64,000 bases of DNA, taken from NCBI GenBank assembly GCA_030062745.1, contig CP099844.1, positions 24,738,596 to 24,802,595 of the forward strand. The letters run 5' to 3'. Both the position numbers and the translations under genes were made by a program. The first letter of the stretch is position 1. Each line of letters begins with the position of its first letter. Positions 11,859 to 24,700 of the stretch are shown piece by piece. The notes beneath the pieces were generated by a model. That model was given only the letters and a program-made list of their open reading frames with translations, had not been told where the DNA came from and made no database searches. This stretch comes from Capitulum mitella (taxonomy: Eukaryota; Arthropoda; Thecostraca; Pollicipedomorpha; Pollicipedidae).

Positions 11859-14800
11859 CTAGTGGCCCGACTGCTGTATCAGCAGTTCCAGTTCGTCGGC
11901 CGAGCGGCGCAGGAAGTTGGCCGACTCCCGGTAGCCGTTGATCAGCTGGCGCACGGCGGCCACCTCCACGGCGGACAGCTGGGCCCGAGGCGGCGGCTTC
12001 TTGGTGAACAGGTCGCCGACTGGAGGCCGAGTCGGCGCCGGTTAGTAGCTGGATGTGATGAGGTGCGCCGTCTTCGCGGCCGGCGACATATTCCATCGAC
12101 CAACGGGGACGTTCTTGGATTGGATGGAACGCATTTCCTGATTTCAGCTGAGCTCAGCATCGTCAAGGTTGTATGGATGCCTCAGACTGCATTCTCTACC
12201 CTTTAACATTGACATCGAACAGCACAGGCAGATAAAATGGGAATGAATTTCAGAAACGTGATGTGATTTAACCGTCCCGTACGGAAACCCCTTGAAGACT
12301 CAGCGCATAAACCTCCAGAGAATGCTGAATCGTAGGTAACCGCATGGTTCGCTAGAAGCTCATCCAGAAGCACAGTATGCGCCCTGTCCTGTTAGGGTCG
12401 AGGAATATGGTGCGCATGTCTATCACGGAGACCATCCAATCAGGAGGGACACGAAAATCACCAGACACCTCAACCGTACACCATACACCCCACATATTCC
12501 TGACGTATTTTTAGGACACCCACACAGCACACCGCGAGGCGCCGCCGCACGCCACTGCTCCCCACCTTTCCCGTTGGGCGGCATCTGGAAACCCTGCGCG
12601 GGCAGCATGCCGGGGAACATCTGGCCGATCTGGCCGAACGCCTGCGTGAAGTTGGGCTGGTAGAGGCCGCCGGCCACCGGCAGCTGTTCGGAGGCCGTCG
12701 AGACAGGCCGGTCGGCCACCAGCGAGTGCAGACCGGGCTCGGCGCGCGCCGGCCGCTCGCCGGCCGACGCCAGCCGGCTCGACACCTCGTGCGTGCTCCG
12801 CTCGCTCGACGCCGTCGTCGTTAGCTGGCGGCGGGCCGGCAGACGGCGTCAGACGGGCAGGTGGGAGGCGGGGAGGGGGAAGGGGAATCCTTTGACGCCG
12901 GAGAGGGATACAGCTCAGCGAAACAAAGGTCAGTGGTCGGCTTTTTATGCCTTAGGCGGCAGGGTGTAGCGAAACGGACGGTAATCTAGTGTTCTAACCT
13001 GGTAATGAGAGTAATGAACAGATTATGAATGAATCAATAGGACGCATTTTAGAATCAGACCGCCATTGTTTTACATATAGTCATTCTGGACAGAAGTTAC
13101 CACAAAAGCATACAGGTAATATTTCCAAGCAGGACAGGGTCGTCCCTACGGCCGACCATTCATAAGCATAAACAGCCCCGGTGGAAGGAATATGTATTAA
13201 GACTAGTAAATAATCCAATGACTAACAGCAACATTCACAAATATCAGGCACGAGCTTCGGCCTTACATCCACACACTTCAGCAGCAGACCAGCACCAGCC
13301 AGTGCTCAGGCACCTGGTGGCCTCCAAACACCTCCTGCTATCGACAGCAATAGGTCGCGGGCCAGACGGGCCATCGACCCTGGCCGTGCGCCGGACCATG
13401 CGGACATACGTCACCAGAAGGTCCCGCACGCCACCACTGGTTCGTCCGGGGAACCAACGTCGTGATGGAGTGCGTGTGCATGCCTGGGCGCCTGGTGCCT
13501 TCTACATTCCAGGCGGTTTTGCGTGTTTACGGTTAGTGGATCAGACATTTCCTCCATCTGGGATTGCTGGCGAACTGAAATGAAACCTTCGTTACCCTCG
13601 AGCCACTGGGGGCTGGACCCACCTCACCTGGACCAACTGGACCTGCGTCACCTGCGCACTACTGACCAACTGGACCTGCGTCACCTGCGGACTGCTGACC
13701 AACTGAGCCTGCCTCACCTGCGGACTGCTGACCAACTGGACCTCCCTCACCTGCAGACTGCTGGCCAACTGAGCCTGCCTCACCTGCGGACTGCTGACCA
13801 ACTGGACCTCCCTCACCTGCGGACTGCTGACCAACTGAGCCTCCCATCACCTGCGGACTGCTGGCCAACTGAACCTGCCTCACCTGCGGACTGCTGACCG
13901 GCTGCACCAGCGGCTGGCTGATGGGCTCCAGACCGAGCCGCATCCGTTTGGCGTTCTGGCTCTCGTTTTCGCAGGCCTGGGCCAGGATCTGTTCGGCCTG
14001 CACGGAGGTCAGGTGGGGCGGCGTGGGCCGGCTGGCGCGCGCCGCTGCCCCATCCAGACCTGCCAGCTCCCGACTCCGCTTGTTCCTGCGGCAAGACTGC
14101 GGCCGGAGCGAGGTCAGAGGGCAGTTAGAGGCCAGCTGGTCAGACAGCAGTTTAGAGGTGAGTTAGAGGTCAGAGATCAGAAGTCGGTCAGGGGTTAAGA
14201 GGTCATCGGTGAGTCAGAAGCAGGGTAGGAAAAGAAGCTGTTTTTTGGTGCTGAAGAACACCAGGAAATATGTGCTCCAAAAACATTTACGCTCCCGACA
14301 TCTTGATCTTGTACCCTCCATCAAAAAGCCACATTACAACAATGTTAACAAATTTCTAACTTGGCAAGCAAATGACTCTCCTTCCATTGAATAAGAAGTA
14401 GGTATGATGCTCAGTGCGCGGGAAGTGGGGGGTTTTGAAATTTAACGTTGACGCTATGGGTGTTCACTGGAAAGAACTGGCCCAAAGCGCTTCTTTATCC
14501 TCCCCGCAACTGAGCAGGAGTTCCCGCGTCCCTGTACGATACCCATACCTGAATAACACCAAGAACGCGAACTTAAACCAATATTATTCTATGTTAAATT
14601 TTGTACTCCAGAACAAAAATTTCACTCCGACACCAAAACCAAAAGCCAAATTTCCAACCCTGTTCAAAAGTCCCGGGTCAGAGACCACAGTCAGACCAAC
14701 ATGCTAAAAGCAACAGGTCAGTCAGAGGTCATCACATCACAGGTCAGGTCTAAGGTCATATCGGGGGTAAATTGGCCGTAGAAGGGCAGAGGTCATTCAG

Positions 14801-17095
14801 AAGTCGGCACGTTAGAGAAAAAGGCTCATTCAGATCGGCAGGTCGGAGCCCAGTGGTCGGGTCACAAAGGTAAATCGCGCCAGTCTCAAAGATCTGCAGA
14901 GCGAGAGCCGCCCCAGGCCCCGCTAGAACCATCGCTGCCAGAACGTCGTGGATGGTGTGCGAGGATATGTGATATTGCGAAACTCGTAAAGACCACTCCG
15001 GGTTTTACGACACAACGTTCTAATAAAGCAGACGGGAACAGACGGTGCCGTAAACGGCGTGGCAATACTGATTCCGAACCACTCCCAACAGAGCGCATGG
15101 GACCGGCCCTTGAGATGAGCGGCCCCAGCAGACTGAGTACGACCTCACATTACCCGTCATTAACGCCCCACATCGACCAAAGATGTAACGCCAAAGTGAA
15201 ACCAGACCGACAAGATAATAGGATGCGGTGGTCGCGCATGGCAACATCACATTGGCCTTTGATGGTCGATGCAGCCGCGCGTTGCTATGGCTTAAGTCCA
15301 AGTGAGAATGAGGAGCAAGAGTTGAATCATGAGACTGCACCAGGCCGGACCTACAGTTTTCGTGCTGTGGCGCCAACCAGCAAACACCAAAATGCTAAAA
15401 AAAGACGCTGGTCAACAGACCTGCATACCCAAGGTAACAAGAACACCGCTACACGTGTCGTAAGTTAAACGATACGTCAGGTGATGAAGGCTACGCCCAT
15501 GCTATGAAAGGTTTAGGAACGGTCGGCACAAGCTCTAACATTAGTCAAGGTAGAAATCCCTGCAGCGCAGGACACGTGACTTCCCAGAATAATGCGATGT
15601 TCTGATCAAGTCTGCGGTTCACCGATAATTGCATTTGTCCGGAGGCGTGCACTCTTTCCGACATAAGAGACAAACCAGCCCTTTAACCTGCAGCTAGCCA
15701 CCACAAAACATTCTTCCGCCGTCTCTAATTAGCACGCATTCTTCGTCGGCCAGACGCAGAGGCTGTCGGACTGTATTAATGTCCACCCGTGTAGCCGGTC
15801 TATTTGTATCCTGTCGTTCTGTCCACAACAATGACAGGCAATTCGCGTCGATGAAGGGCAAAGAGCCAGAACCGACGAGCGCACTTCCGCCAGCAATTTA
15901 ACTGACAAGATGCATACTTACGTTAAAACATCGGAACTAAACCATGGAAACAATTAAGCATGCGACGGCCAAAACTTACGTAATCAACATAATCCTGTCA
16001 TTCCTAATTATCAACCTACTCAAACACTTTTCTCTACGCTAGTAAGAAGACACACCCGTGGCGTTACCCCTACCCCCAGCTGCAGCCGCCTCGGTGCCTA
16101 CCTTGAGGTAGGTGCGAAGCCGCTTTCTGGCACGATCGACGAACTCGGGGAACTGACGACTGCACGAGTCGATGATGGCCTGAATTTTCTCCTTGGGCTG
16201 CTTGCTGATGGGGATCATCCGGTCCAGGTTCTCGTCCACGAACAGCCGGACGAACATCTGATGGGAGGTAGGACACATCAGGCGGCATAATAGCATCACC
16301 ACGCCTTCTGTTCAGGTTACCATGACACTGCTGCCGGCGCGCTAAATAAAGGGAGGCAATTTTCTCGACTCCAGGACAGAACTGCAGGTGTAACGAGACC
16401 GTAGCTGAGGAGTTGCTCAGAGCAGTTGTGACGTGCATATTGCTGGACATCCAGGCTTTGTTCGGAACCGAAGTTTTGAGGCGTTTTTCTCAAGCAAATA
16501 ATAGAATCGGCCTATGAGTCTGACTACATCTACATTTCGTATTCAGAATAAAAAGGGTGTTCAAGGAGAACTGCCACCGATTAGACAGTTAATCAGATGA
16601 AATTCAAGACAAAAGTTCAGTGCCAGTCGTAGGAGTTCGTTTGTTAGTCATAGAACTTTGAGGTTTGGAATCGCCCCGGCTTTGCTTTGACTTCCTAAGT
16701 TAGAGATGAACATCCGTTAGCGAGACAAAGCAATGACATTATTTTGCTTCGTTTCACACATTAGGAATCAATGCGACACAAAACCGAATAATCTGAAAGA
16801 ATGGGTCATTCCAAATCGGCACTAGCGAATAGCCATGTTTTAGTGCTTGTGGGGCTTTTCAACAATCCGACAAAAGAAAAAAGAAAATAAGACGGGCGAC
16901 AAAAAAGACTCGCCAGGCCCGAAAACGGGATGGGGGTCCTCCTGTCCTCACGTTGAACGCTTTGAGCCGTTCCGGGTCGAACTTCGCGTCCTCGCGGTCC
17001 TCCGCGTCGTCGTCGTCCTCCGGCTCGTCCTCCTCGTCTCGGTTGCCGGAGGAGGAGTCGTCCTCCTTAGGGCTGCGTTCGGTCGCGTCTGGGCT
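11859..17095 (-). CDS. NOL4: NOL4-like (nucleolar protein 4) gene, C-terminal five exons
   Basis: Exons, 5' to 3': 17095-16952, 16257-16102, 14096-13884, 12824-12566, 12019-11859; phases agree at every junction. Product in order: an acidic Asp/Glu/Ser stretch ending DPERLKAFN; the family's most conserved block [36 protein letters not shown]; then [34 protein letters not shown]; a Gln/Pro/Met-rich part with [17 protein letters not shown]; and a C-terminal helix [20 protein letters not shown] ending QQSGH. All match vertebrate NOL4/NOL4L in order. About 310 residues are visible here; the N-terminal NOL4 domain is not found in the window, so either a short isoform or missing upstream exons is possible. 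The molecular function of NOL4 is poorly known; the product is expected in the nucleus. Confidence 0.9.
13621..13890 (-). repeat. 33-bp minisatellite beginning at a NOL4 exon end, with repeated splice donors
   Basis: On the minus strand the exon ends SSPQ at CAG/GTGAGG. The same CAG/GTGA junction then recurs: nine sites in all (TCACCTG on the plus strand at 13880, 13847, 13813, 13780, 13747, 13714, 13681, 13648, 13624). Spacing is 33 bp except one 34 and the last 24. The second donor is in frame and would add 11 residues; the 34-bp unit changes phase for those beyond. The sites also match CACCTG E-boxes. Confidence 0.92.
14100..14880. repeat. GAGGTCAG-rich simple repeat split by an AT-rich insert, NOL4 intron
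   Basis: 14100-14225 and 14712-14880 are made of irregular GAGGTCAG/AGGTCA units. Between them about 480 bp of AT-richer sequence without this motif looks inserted. No terminal inverted repeats or clear target duplication were found, so the insert's nature is unknown. Confidence 0.5.
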
Positions 17096-19199
17096 CTGGT
17101 GAAGAGAAGCGCTTCAGAGGACGAAGGACACTTTCAGGTTTTTGAAACGTCCGAAGGACCAGAAGTTGATCGAGGGAACCAGATGAAGGCAAATGCAGAC
17201 TGCTTCTAGGATGCAGCCGCGGTCAACAGTTTGTACTACAGGAGCACCGAGGTGTCCAAGACGTCGTTTCTCGCCATGCAAGACCTTAAGCTTAACGTTC
17301 CGGAAAAATGAGGAACGCGTCGCCCTGTTACCTTGCCTTGGCCACCCGCCTGACTGCATCCACACAATATACGTAGGCACATTGGCACTGAATTAAAACA
17401 AACGGACAAAATCGCATGCCAAGAACAGGAAACCTCAGCGAAAACGTAACGACTCATTATAGCAGCATCTACAGTCCATCGACAAAACTGCATCCGAAAT
17501 ATCATAACATCTGAACAACAATTGAAGCATCTATCGTAACGTGCAACAAAACATATCAATCCTTAAACATGTCGGATATAATGATTATGCTGGTCTCCTA
17601 AAGAGGATTTTACTTAACGAATGACCGTTCATAATTCAGTCCCAAGGACCTCATTTCCAACGCGCTAAATGGGAAGTACCGACATTCAAGTGATTTCAGT
17701 ATGCACTAGCTCCTTTGATGCCTGGAACACTGCGGTCATAACTCTGACATGTCACTGATATGGCATCGTTAGTTTCCTTAGCTGCTGAAAGCAAGATTAA
17801 CTACATACAAGGCGCCCGAGCGCCCCAAGGTAAAAATGGCGTCGAGAATGCCCATTGAAGAGTAAGGACATTTATACTTCTGCAGCTGCCCCGGTATTAA
17901 ATGGGTATGACGTTTTTGTTTCGAAGCGTCCCGCCCCTGTGCTTGCCGACATTCACCGTCCTATGTTGACTGTCTCTTTTGCCAACCATCCCGACCCTAC
18001 GGTACCCTAAATTCACTCCCCGACCGCTGCCGTTTCCAAAGCCCACCACTGGAGCTCCCGTCAGGCAGGGTAAGACCAACGCCTCCACTACTCACCATTC
18101 TGCCGTTGTTGGTCGGCAGCGTGTCGGCCGTATCATCGGTGTCACAGCCATCCGGCTTCGTCCCTGCGGCGACACCACTAGTGAAGGACTCCACTGCGAC
18201 TGGGATTCCACCCGTGACAGTGCGACAGTCCCGTCTCATTCCTTCGACAGTGCAAAGATACGCGCACAACGACGCGTAGGATTCCAGAAAGAGCACTGTC
18301 ATATTACGGCGGGGATACCGGATCACGAACATCACTGCAATGGCCGGTAGCAGCACAACGCCGAGTGCAGTGCACCGTCATGTCGCGAATCACCTTCCCG
18401 TGACGTACCAACGAGAGAACGGCCGCAAGCAGTACCATGGAGCTAGATCATTCCACAAAAAAAACACCAGCCGAGTGGGGAATTGTGCCTTCCTCAATGC
18501 AGCCCGTAAGCATTGGTGCATACGATCTCAAACAATGACCAGGCAATGTCCCAACATTTCTTTGCACGAGTTCCAGACCTTTTCTCGAGCAGTGATGCAC
18601 TCAGGTTTCGCGCTGATGGGGAAACACGAGGACAACAGCTGTATGCATCGTTTGTATTTGTATTCATTATTTAATAGACAGACCCGCTGCTATGTTTTTT
18701 TTTCATCGCCACATTTTTTATCTCTTCTTAAGTCTTTGGACGCAAATTTGTGAATAAACCTTTGTTTATCTTTCTGTCGAATTCGACTGCATGCATTCGC
18801 TTATATTCTCACAACGACCCAAGATGACCATGTGTCCTCAGACTCCAACTTCACCGGAAGCACCTTACTCGGACGCCCGCTTGAGCAGTACCAGCGCCAG
18901 ATACCTAACCAGCTCTATTTGACGCCGTTATTAGCTGACTGCGCCACAAACATCCCAGTGACAACAAGGTACAGACGTTGGAAAAAGAAACATTTCACCA
19001 GCAGAAATAATGCAGTATAGCATTTTCGTCAAAGTGCACTGCACTGGACAAATCGAAATGTTTTTGGCACGTTCCACCGAAGACGACTCGCGCAATATTA
19101 CAACGCAGTGTATGTTGAGACACACAAAATTACCGAGCCACTAACGTCCAGTAGATCCTCCCACAGGGCGTGAAAAACCCGTTCGTGACACTTTAACGT

Positions 19200-19570
19200 C
19201 GTTAGGCCAGCATGCAGGGCGTCCTAAATCCCGCTTGTTATATTTTAGCATTCCCAGACCAGCCCACAAGGCATGTGAGACTTCTCTCGTGTCACCTACG
19301 TTGCTGCATCAGCCCACCTCAACAGGCCCGGAACAGCCCACGGGGCGTGAAAGCGTCGTTCATTACACTATGTCATCCCCAGACCAGCCCACATGGAGTC
19401 GACACCTCGTTCGAGGCACTTTTTAGTTCCCGGACCAGCCAGCAACGTGTCAGGACGCGCTCGTGACTCGGTAGTGTCACAAGTCGTGACAGTACACAGT
19501 CCCCAGACCAGACCAAAGGGTGCTCGAGACAGGACTGGACCAGCGCACAGGGTGTCCGGGACCTCGCCCG
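19200..19570 (+). repeat. Loosely periodic CCAGACCAGCCCAC repeats
   Basis: The core AGACCAGCCCACARGG recurs at about 19256, 19310, 19333, 19380, 19432, 19503 and 19538, with spacing of roughly 25-70 bp and strong divergence. Probably an old minisatellite. Confidence 0.6.
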
Positions 19571-20059
19571 CCACGCTTATCCGTCTTCAGAGCAGTCCTC
19601 AGAGGTACCAGACGACGTCCTTCGCATCCGAACAGCGCCGCCTGCGATGAAGCCCAAACGCAACCGGACACCTGACGGGCCGGCGTGGCCGCGCAGGACA
19701 TGGTCAGTACCTCAGACCAGCATTGTCCACCTGCTCCCCTGGACAGTAGCAGTAAAGGACAGCGGCTGTCTGCCTGCCCTCCTGCCTCTTGGACAGCGGC
19801 AATAATCAACAGCGGCCGTCCGTATCTGGCTCTCTGGACAGTGCGTGTGACAGTGCAGCTGCTGGTGACGTTCATACCCGCCTGCCCCGTTCCGCAGCTC
19901 AAGTACAGGGCGGTCTCAACGCCTCAGTCCGCTCGCCCGCACATGCAGCCGCAGCAGCCAGTGCCGAGGCTTTCTGTCCGGGCACGCCACTTCAGCGGCC
20001 ATCACGGAAGCGGACACAACGTTGCCGCGGACAACGCTCAGGCCTGCGGCGGCTCCAGC

Positions 20060-20219
20060 GGACAGCACCGCGCTGAACACGTGACCGCGGCGGACAGCAC
20101 CGCGCCGGACACGCGGCCGCGGCGGACAGCATCCTCCCGGACGCATGACCGCGGCGGACAGCACCCTCCCGGACACGTGACCGCGGCGGACAGCGTCGGC
20201 CCGCGCGGCCGCGCCGGAC
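20060..20219 (+). repeat. 32-bp CpG-rich tandem repeat
   Basis: Four units of 32 bp plus a partial one. Each begins GGACAGC and ends near GACCGCGGC; two contain the E-box CACGTG. A more decayed unit precedes it at 20027-20059. Confidence 0.8.
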
Positions 20220-21589
20220 ATCCCTGGGGCTACCGTATTTGCCGGCCATAATCCGGGTAATTGAGGGCGTCTGGCGGCTGTCAGTGGGCTCGCCAGCGGC
20301 GCGGCGCGGCAGCCAGATCGATGCCCCGGCCGGCCCGCTACCCCCCCCCCCCCCCTCCCGAGCCCGGCGACGGGGGGGGGGCGGCCCCGGGGAGAGGCCC
20401 GTGTCCGGGACCCTCGAGCGGCGGCGCCGGCGGCGGCAGCTTGAAGCAGACGGCCGGACCGGGAATGGAATTCTCCGCGCCGGACTGGGGGGTGGTGCTG
20501 GCGGGGCAGGGAAGGGAGCGACGGTCGACGCGCCGAGCCCGGAGGGTGCCTGCTGGGGATTGCGACAGAAGGGGGAAAGCCAGAGCTGAACTCCGGGTCA
20601 CCGCAGGCGGCAAGGGGACTAGAGGGCGGCCACGTCAGTGAAGCCTGACTCACACCGCGTCCGCCGGCCGTGAACAAGGAGCCCGCGCTTTCAAATGGGG
20701 GGTTGACAGTCCGCTGTTGGTGTGAACCGGGAAACTGTGCGGCCGTCTGACGGACCGCAATCAGCTGACTGCCGACGCACCGGCGCAGCCAAAGGAGGAC
20801 CCGGGGCCTGTGGGGGCCCACCCCCCTCCCGGGGCCCGCTCCCCCCCCCCCCTCTTAGACCCGCATTTCTTGTAAAAACCATTGCACATCGTCTTCCCAG
20901 CAAGCGGTTTCCGCATCATTTCAGTTCACTCTGAGCTCCCCCTCCTTCCTTAAGGAAATCCTGCCTGCGCCCCTGTGCTGACGGAATCTTCTGTCTGTCG
21001 TGGGGAATCCTGAGCGTTCCCGAAGTTTGGACGAGGTGTTTAGGTTGAAGGGTCTGGACGAGGTGTTTAGGAAGAAGTCTGGACGAGGTGTTTGGAGGGT
21101 GACGCGTGCTTAGGACAGTGTTCTTTGTGGACACATTACGGCAAATTTCCATCCGTAAGTGCATAAGTACGGTATTAAGGCAGTGTGGTATGAATGTTAA
21201 GCTAAAGGCAGAAAATATGCCCGTGGAAATTTCATTATGACAAGCACTTCTGAATATTTCCAATAGTGACTGGTAGCATAGTAACTATTCCTACCTGTGA
21301 TAATACAGAATATGTGTAAAAATGTTAAATAAAGCAAGGAAATCACACAAAAAGTCGCAGAAACGAATGACAGTCCACTAAAAATTGCAACACTTGAAAC
21401 ATGTCATAGTTAAATAGCTTACAAAACTTACAATGGTTAGGCTTACAATAAGCTTACAATGGTTAGGCTGAGTAATAAAATGCCAATTACACAACTTTTG
21501 GATATGAAAATAGCCTTCAGTATACATGTGCACATAACAAACAAAACTATGTAGAATGCAGTGATTATGCAGGGCTATGCCAAATAGGT

Positions 21590-21780
21590 TAAGCCAAATA
21601 GTACATTTAGCACGAAAGCTGTGCACCTGCAAAGTGAATGGGGTGCAAAAGCGTGTCGAATAGTCAAAATATGATATGCCAACGTGGGAATATGTCACAT
21701 AGGTTAAGCTTAATGATAAATTAACCACGAGAGCTGTGCACCTGCAAAGTGAATGGAGTTCAAAAGCATATGGAATACGA
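21590..21780 (+). repeat. Direct duplication, period about 115 bp
   Basis: About 75 bp including GTGCACCTGCAAAGTGAATG (21621 and 21736), preceded by ATAGGTTAAGC, appears twice in an AT-rich region. Probably a local tandem duplication. Confidence 0.6.
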
Positions 21781-24700
21781 AAACCAATCCAGTATTAATT
21801 CATTATTCAAAGCCATGTTCTCTTCAAAACCGTAGCTAGTTTGAACTATTTGTAGTACTTTTATCATGGGCGGCGGAACATAGGGGCAGAGGACACCGCC
21901 TCCCCCCTTAACTGGAGAATTTAGCATTAACCCTATGGCGCTGCCTGGAAAGAGATGTCTCATTAAGTAGGTGATGCCCCCCCCCCTTACCGGAACATGT
22001 TCCGTCGTTGCTGCTTTTTAGATTCATCCTGCTGGCTTGTTTAACAGTCTCTATGTCCTGACGCATTCTTATGTTTATGAGCTCACAGGACTTCAGATGC
22101 ACATGTTCTAGTTGTACATTGCTTCGTAGTTGTACCATGCTTTTCCTGTTCCTATGCATGGTATCGTTGCAAATAGGCTAGGAACAGTTTGCGGAGAGCT
22201 GTTCCCTACCATAGGCCTATTGACATTAAATATGGTACGTTTTTAACTGAATGTGCAACCTTTCTGAGCCTTACAAAGAAAACTGAGCTGAAAACGGTTT
22301 TCAGCTCAACGTTAATGTGAACTGACAGTAAAAAAATGAACAAAATGGTGACTTTCGGATACACTGGAAACATCTGGTATCGAGTAATTGATGCCATTCT
22401 CCGTCATGTCCGGCAAGCAGCAGTTCTGTCCCCATATTGCTACTGAAATATTGTGGATGTTGTAATAACAAAACGTTGAAATGTTACATAAGCCATTTTT
22501 GTTTTCTTCTACCCCTCAATAGGTACGCACGAGTGCCCATCCATGCCTGTGACCAATTAAGTTAAATACCATGGTTTCTACATTACTTCAGCAATCGCTT
22601 CGGGTCACACCGCACCCCAGTTCCCTTTTTCCTAAATCTAATCCCACCACCGATGTTAGTGATAAGCCTCGAGAACTGGGCAAGCACGCTAGTACCGTCG
22701 TCCGAATTGCGAGGCATACCATGCTCGGTTGTGGACTGGGGTTAATTCGAAATATATGAATTTAAAATAACATAAAAAATGAGTAGGAAGAACATATCAA
22801 GCAGCATTTCCGGCGCTGTGTTTGAGGTTCAGTACGTCATGGAAAAGGCTTCAGCTGCATACTTCGAGTTGGCTGGCCTGATCGGTACTCTTACGTCGTT
22901 CCTATAATGAGGTTTTTCCCATCCAAAATAATTTTTTACCGTTCTTTTGGGGGCTGTTTTATTTCCCACAACACATGGAATTCAAGGAAACATTTTACCA
23001 ATTGTTCTATTCCACGTTTTACGACCCAATGTCGATGCATCATGCTGAATGAATGAATGAAAAATATCGAATGAAAACGTTTAAGTAATGTTGTTAGAGA
23101 GAGGACACGAGTGCTCGTCTCGTCCTGTGTCTCGTCGAAGCTGAGGAGACGACCGGTATGTGTCACCCTGAGGCTGGGTAGCAGTGGTGGTGGTGGCGCC
23201 ATTGTGTTCAGGATTCATTGGTTCAGGAGGACGTGTTCAGGAGGACGGTGAAAACGACATTTTCGAGTCCATTCTTCCCAAGCATCACCGATGCGATGTT
23301 AAGCTTTCCCGAGCTGTGCGGAGGAGAGCTTCTCCAGGTGACCCTGGTGGTGCCGCCACTGCTGGGTAGGATCCATGGGAGGACGTTATGGAATAAGTCT
23401 TGTGCCATCTCCGAGTTGCGAACACAAGAACACTGTCTCCTCGACGCTGGGAAGAGGACATGGCCAGAGCACGATCACCGCAAGAGCTAGAGAGACGACC
23501 AGAACGCCGTGCCGTCCCCGAGCCGGGCAGAGGGCCAAGATCATTTAAAATATGATCGTAGCAATCTCAGTACAGTTCCCTGGAGAACGACGCCTACCCA
23601 CCATTGCGCTTGGACTCGGCCATCCAATGTGCTATGAATACGTCAACAAGTACTGCTGCAGAATTGGCCGAAATCGCACACACAGTGTTGGGATAGGTCG
23701 CGCTAAGCCTAAGCGTATACGGAGCTCTAGGACACGTGCTTTATGCCCGCTACGGCTATCCTTGCTGCTCATGGCCGCTTACCGCTCTTGTGCAGAGTCA
23801 GATCGTCAAAGATCTGCTGACTCCGCTGCAGTTCCTTTTCCTGAAACAAAAGAAAGTAACGTCTCTTTCACTATGTACCGCTATTGATAAGCCAGCACAG
23901 GTTATCAAACAAAATATAGCTTGGTGAAATTCGAATGGAAAAATATCGAAGGTAAACATCGAAGGAAAAATGCCCAACGCAAAATATCGAGCAAAGTAAA
24001 TATCTGCGAAGGCAAGCATCGAAGAGGAAAATACATAGAATGGCAAAGTGCCAGACCGGGACAAAATACGGAGTAGGAAAACTACCAAAATGGAAAACAG
24101 CGCAAGTTGAAATGTGAAACTGCGAAATGCTGAAGCAATTTGTAATAATTATCCAACGTGACGTAACGCAATGAAGTTCCATCGAACAGGGTAAGATTAA
24201 CAATTAACTATCAAATCAGAAAATCGTGAAGGGGTGTAGGTCAACGCCTCCGCTGACCTACTATCCAGACCCGGGACACTCCGGTTTCCCCACCCCCCAC
24301 CCACACGGAGCCGCTGGATCCGCTCCTGTCGCTCTCTGTCTAACACGAATTTCAGATGATCGCTGTCTGACCCTAAGGAACAATGCATGATTACTGTCTT
24401 TCTCCGTTGGGAACGGTACAGCATCACTGTCTGTATCTAGCGGAATGGTTCATGCAATATCATTATCCTTCTCCTTCAGAAACTGTACGTCATCACTGTT
24501 TTACACACGTCACAACAGGAACAGTCACAGGTCTGGACTATGGACGCTGTCGCCCAGCCACTCCGGAAAAATATTCCGTCCTGCTGTCACGCGTTATTAG
24601 CAGTTCGGAGCGCTACCAACAGCGGTCAGTCAGTCACGGTCAGTCTCCATGGACCACCGGAGAAAAATGGGAAAAGTTTAAGCAATCCGCGCTGAAACCC

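Noticed and set aside
13523-13897. Plus-strand Leu/Arg/His repeat protein
   Set aside because: Reverse shadow of the NOL4 33-bp donor array.
17979-18356. About 120-codon frames on both strands
   Set aside because: No recognisable domain, no splice context matching NOL4; left as unassigned.
19916-20821. 301-codon minus-strand frame
   Set aside because: GC-rich DNA with few stops, running through a 32-bp array; Arg/Ala/Gly/Pro composition.
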